NCBI GenBank assembly: GCA_015478945.1
Contig: JABUQX010022871.1
Span: forward strand, 22,501-35,060
Source of the DNA: Trachelipus rathkii
Taxonomy: Eukaryota > Arthropoda > Malacostraca > Isopoda > Trachelipodidae
Direction: 5' to 3'
DNA: 12,560 nt
Part shown: positions 9,961 to 12,560 of the stretch, in pieces
Position numbering within the stretch: the first letter of the stretch is position 1
Layout of the letters: every line of letters starts with the position of its first letter
Translations under genes and position numbers: made by a program
Notes under the pieces: model-generated
What the model was told of the DNA's origin: nothing
Databases searched by the model: none
Seen by the model: only the letters and a program-made list of their open reading frames with translations

Positions 9961-10172
9961 GGTGGTATCAAAGATGACGTCATCAAAGATGAACCACTAA
10001 AGCTGAGGTACCAAAGCTAAGTTATTAAAGTTGAGGCATCAAAGCTGAGGCAACAAAAGCTGAGGTATCAAAGTTGAGGCATCAAAAGCTGAGGCATCAA
10101 AGTTGAGGCATCAAAACTGAGGCATCAAAGTTGAGGCATCAAAAGCTGAGGCATCAAAGTTGAGGGATCAAA
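9961..10172. repeat. Dimeric 14/15-bp TGAGGCATCAAAG minisatellite
   Basis: About 14 copies. From about 10031 onward the units tend to alternate between TGAGGCATCAAAGT (14 bp) and TGAGGCATCAAAAGC (15 bp), giving a 29-bp two-part period. The left edge (9961-10020) is degenerate. The unit length is not a multiple of three in a way that would keep a repeated peptide. Confidence 0.92.
9973..9984. promoter_or_regulatory. Perfect CRE-type palindrome GATGACGTCATC
   Basis: The 8-bp TGACGTCA core (9975-9982) is the consensus CREB/ATF binding site, inside a 12-bp palindrome at the degenerate edge of the minisatellite. The match is exact, but no gene is nearby, so function is doubtful. Confidence 0.35.
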
Positions 10173-10199
10173 ATATCGAGTGGGTGGGTGCGTATGTGT

Positions 10200-10326
10200 A
10201 AGTGTGTGTGTGTGTGTGTGTGAGTGTGTGCATGTGTGTTCTAAATAATAATAATAATAATAGGTATAAGTAATAATAATAATTATAATAATAAAATAAA
10301 ATAAAATGTTTTAATAAATTATACGT

Positions 10327-10390
<64 letters not shown>

Positions 10391-10513
10391 TGTGTGTGTG
10401 TGTGTGTATGTGTGTTCTAAATAATAATAACAATAGGCATGAAGTAAATAACACTAAGTATAATAATAAAAATAAAAATAAAATAATAAATTATACGTTA
10501 TATGTGTAAGTGA

Positions 10514-10568
<55 letters not shown>

Positions 10569-10600
10569 CGTGTGTGTGTGTATGTGTGTTCTAAATAATA
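10200..10600. repeat. Three (TG)n modules with partial arm-end copies
   Basis: Blocks of (TG)n at about 10203-10240, 10331-10418 and 10519-10590, each followed by TTCTAAATAATA. After the second block comes the ACAATAGGCATGAAGTAAAT and CACTAAGTAT sequence also found at 12440-12480. The word AATAAATTATACGTTATATG precedes the second and third (TG)n (about 10313 and 10485) and also occurs at 11967 in the right arm. The third module breaks off at TTCTAAATAATA, where the GC block starts. Confidence 0.85.
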
Positions 10601-10740
10601 ATTCGCGCGGAAATATTGCGCCTGCGGGCGCACGCGGCGGGCGGGAACGCGGAAATATTGCGCCTGCGGGCGCACGCGGCGGGACGCACCAGCGGGTGCG
10701 GGGTTGGCTGCCTTTGCGGGTGGGGCTCATGCTGAGCCCT
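10601..10740. repeat. GC-rich hairpin block, inner end of right arm
   Basis: Inverse of 9190-9345. The hairpins are kept: TGCGCC with loop TGCG (10617-10632, 10659-10674), CGCACC with loop AGCG (10685-10700) and GGGCTCA with loop TGC (10723-10739). It is about 14 bp shorter than the left copy between the second and third hairpins. Its junction with the preceding TTCTAAATAATA word is abrupt. Confidence 0.9.
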
Positions 10741-11994
10741 GGTGGTTAGCTTATGAACTAGTGAATTAATTATTATCTATTCTAGTGAAATTAATAATTA
10801 TTCTTCAATGTAAGTATTTATTATAAATATGATATACACTTAGTAAAAATAAAACACTTTTAATACAAATCAGATAACTTGTGCACCGCTTAACAGCTAA
10901 AATGACTATGATTTTAAAATGAGTTTGGGTCTAAAAGATAATAAAACACACACCTGCTCAAATACAAGTTTAAAGAACAAAGTTAATTTTCAAAAGACGA
11001 TAAAATAATTCTCGACCAATCACAAGTAAGGAAAACATTTCCTTTTTACCTGCTTAAAGGATCTTACCGATCCAGCATGTTTCAGTTTGAAATATATTTA
11101 TAAAAATAATAATAATAACAATGATTCTTGTCTATACTGAAATTACCTTTTGACCTGGTATTAGGATTAAATTAGCCCGTCTACAAAAAGGCTTATCCTA
11201 AATTTAGGCCTAAATTTAGGCCTAACGTAGTTATTGCACCACATTTTACAGAAAAAGGTCAGTTTGAAATATATTTTGACCTGGAATTAGGCCTAAATCG
11301 CCCCTGGCTACAAAAAGGATTATCCTAAATTTAGACCTAAAGTAGTTATTTCAATACATTTTACAGAGAGAGGTCAGTTTCGTATCTGTAAGGAGTGCGG
11401 GTTGTTGTGTTTTCTCGTGATGGATTGTCAATGTACATAGATAATAATAATAATAATAAAGAAAACCCGAATTATTTAAAAAACTTTGAAATATTTTTAG
11501 TTAACATCGAGTGAATAATATAAATGTAAGTGAATAATTGTTATTTTTAAATAAGAACTTAGAAAGATTTTAATAAAATACATGTTATGTTAGCAGAGAA
11601 GAACTTATTTTGTTATTTTTATACTTATTACATGGCTAAAGATGATGTAAAGCAGTAAGTTAATAGAACAAAACGTGGCATAGCTTGGTGTAGAGGGGTG
11701 CTAGGGGCTGACCTTACTGATTTATTGCTTTAAGGTACGTAAAATATATGTTTTTAATAAAATTTCATAAAATTTTAGTAAAAGTTATTTTAAAACTTGA
11801 TAGTTATAAAATTTATAAACAAAAAGTATTAACAGTTAATAATAAATTCTTTGTTCAAAGATAATGATTGATTTATTATAGAAGTTTTAAGAAACTTTGA
11901 AATAATTTTAGTTATATTTGAATGAGTAATATAAATGTACGTGTTTAATTAAAACAAAATGTTTTAATAAATTATACGTTATATGTGTAAGTGA

Positions 11995-11998
<4 letters not shown>

Positions 11999-12044
<46 letters not shown>
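11999..12044. repeat. (TG)n microsatellite (right arm)
   Basis: Nearly pure TG run after GTGAGTGTGCG; partner of 7858-7892 in the left arm. Confidence 0.95.
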
Positions 12045-12048
<4 letters not shown>

Positions 12049-12139
12049 CTGTGTGCGAGTGTAAGTAAATCTGTGTGTGAGTGTAAGTAAATCTGTGTGA
12101 GTGTAAGTAAATCTGTGTGTGTAAGTAAATCTGTGTGTG

Positions 12140-12230
12140 AGTGTAAGTGTAAATGTAAGTGTCTATGGATAAATGTAAGTGTCATAGTGAATGTGTGTAT
12201 AAGTATCATAGTGAATGTGTGTATAAGTGT

Positions 12231-12266
<36 letters not shown>

Positions 12267-12376
12267 CCGCATGTGTATAAGTGTAAATGTAAGTGTCTAT
12301 GGGTAAATGTAAGTGTCATAGTGAATGTGTGTATAAGTGTCATAGTGAATGTGTGTATAAGTGTCATAGTGAATAT

Positions 12377-12434
<58 letters not shown>
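12140..12434. repeat. TG-rich minisatellite and (TG)n tracts at outer right arm
   Basis: Repeated words GTGTCTATGGRTAAATGTAA, GTCATAGTGAATGTGTGTAT and AAGTGTAAGTG, with (TG)n at 12234-12264 and 12376-12434. Inverse of 7482-7750. The right arm has one extra copy of the CATAGTGAAT unit compared with the left. Confidence 0.9.
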
Positions 12435-12435
<1 letters not shown>

Positions 12436-12480
12436 CTAAATAATAATAACAATAGGCATGAAGTAAATAACACTAAGTAT

Positions 12481-12560
12481 TGAAGTGGCGCACGAAAATA
12501 AAGCCACGATAAATGCGAAAACGGTTAAACACCAATCTTGAAATGAAACGAAGTACAACA
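12481..12560. other. Unique flank, right edge
   Basis: Non-repetitive sequence starting exactly where similarity to the left arm ends. No gene is seen in the 80 bases available. Confidence 0.5.

Larger units (their letters stand above)
10601..12480 (-). repeat. Right arm of large inverted repeat
   Basis: Arm of about 1.88 kb, reverse complement of 7436-9345. The inner edge is the GC-rich block beginning ATTCGCGCGG. The outer edge is CACTAAGTAT at 12480, after which the sequence becomes unrelated (TGAAGTGGCGC). It lacks 42 bp present in the left arm (junction at the single CCAATCAC, 11016-11023) and about 14 bp inside the GC block. The outer TG-rich part keeps the same order of minisatellite words as the left arm, so similarity covers the whole arm and not just the unique core. 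Confidence 0.95.

Overview
The window looks like gene-poor, repeat-saturated nuclear DNA from an arthropod, most likely a decapod crustacean. Two things point there: an interstitial block of CCTAA/TTAGG repeats (the arthropod telomere motif), and a decayed non-LTR retrotransposon whose protein resembles a family I know as abundant in shrimp and crab genomes. The very high density of (TA), (TAA) and (CA) microsatellites fits. The species call is inference. I see no intact protein-coding gene, tRNA, rRNA or CRISPR array. Nearly every long open frame is a translated microsatellite or a shadow of the dead retrotransposon.

Layout. 1-351: unique AT-rich DNA. 352-1044: long interrupted (TA)n. 1274-3420 (minus strand): 5'-truncated RTE-like LINE with frameshifts, stops, a damaged reverse transcriptase active site and a (GAT)n 3' tail. 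It lies between (TAA)n tracts on both sides. 3421-3657: (TAA)n-(CA)n-(TAA)n. 4121-4640: nuclear-receptor-like half-site repeat, then a run of perfect short hairpins, then a GC-rich block with more hairpins. 4848-5110: compound (TAA)-(TA)-(GA) tract. 5580-5939: second long (TA)n. 6019-6109: telomere-type repeats with degenerate flanks. 6300-6480: CA-rich minisatellite. 6728-7290: three tandem units of about 177-197 bp with nested 20-bp repeats and inverted-repeat cores. 7436-12480: a large inverted repeat with arms of about 1.9 kb (7436-9345 and 10601-12480) around a 1.25 kb spacer. The spacer holds a 168-bp foldback element, a dimeric 14/15-bp minisatellite and partial copies of the arm ends.

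There is no gene network to describe. The notable biology is structural: a big palindrome-like arrangement, and a set of GC-rich mini-hairpins with compensatory stem changes that recurs at 4.46 kb, 9.2 kb and 10.6 kb. Transcription across the inverted repeat could give long hairpin RNA, but nothing in the sequence shows that it is transcribed.
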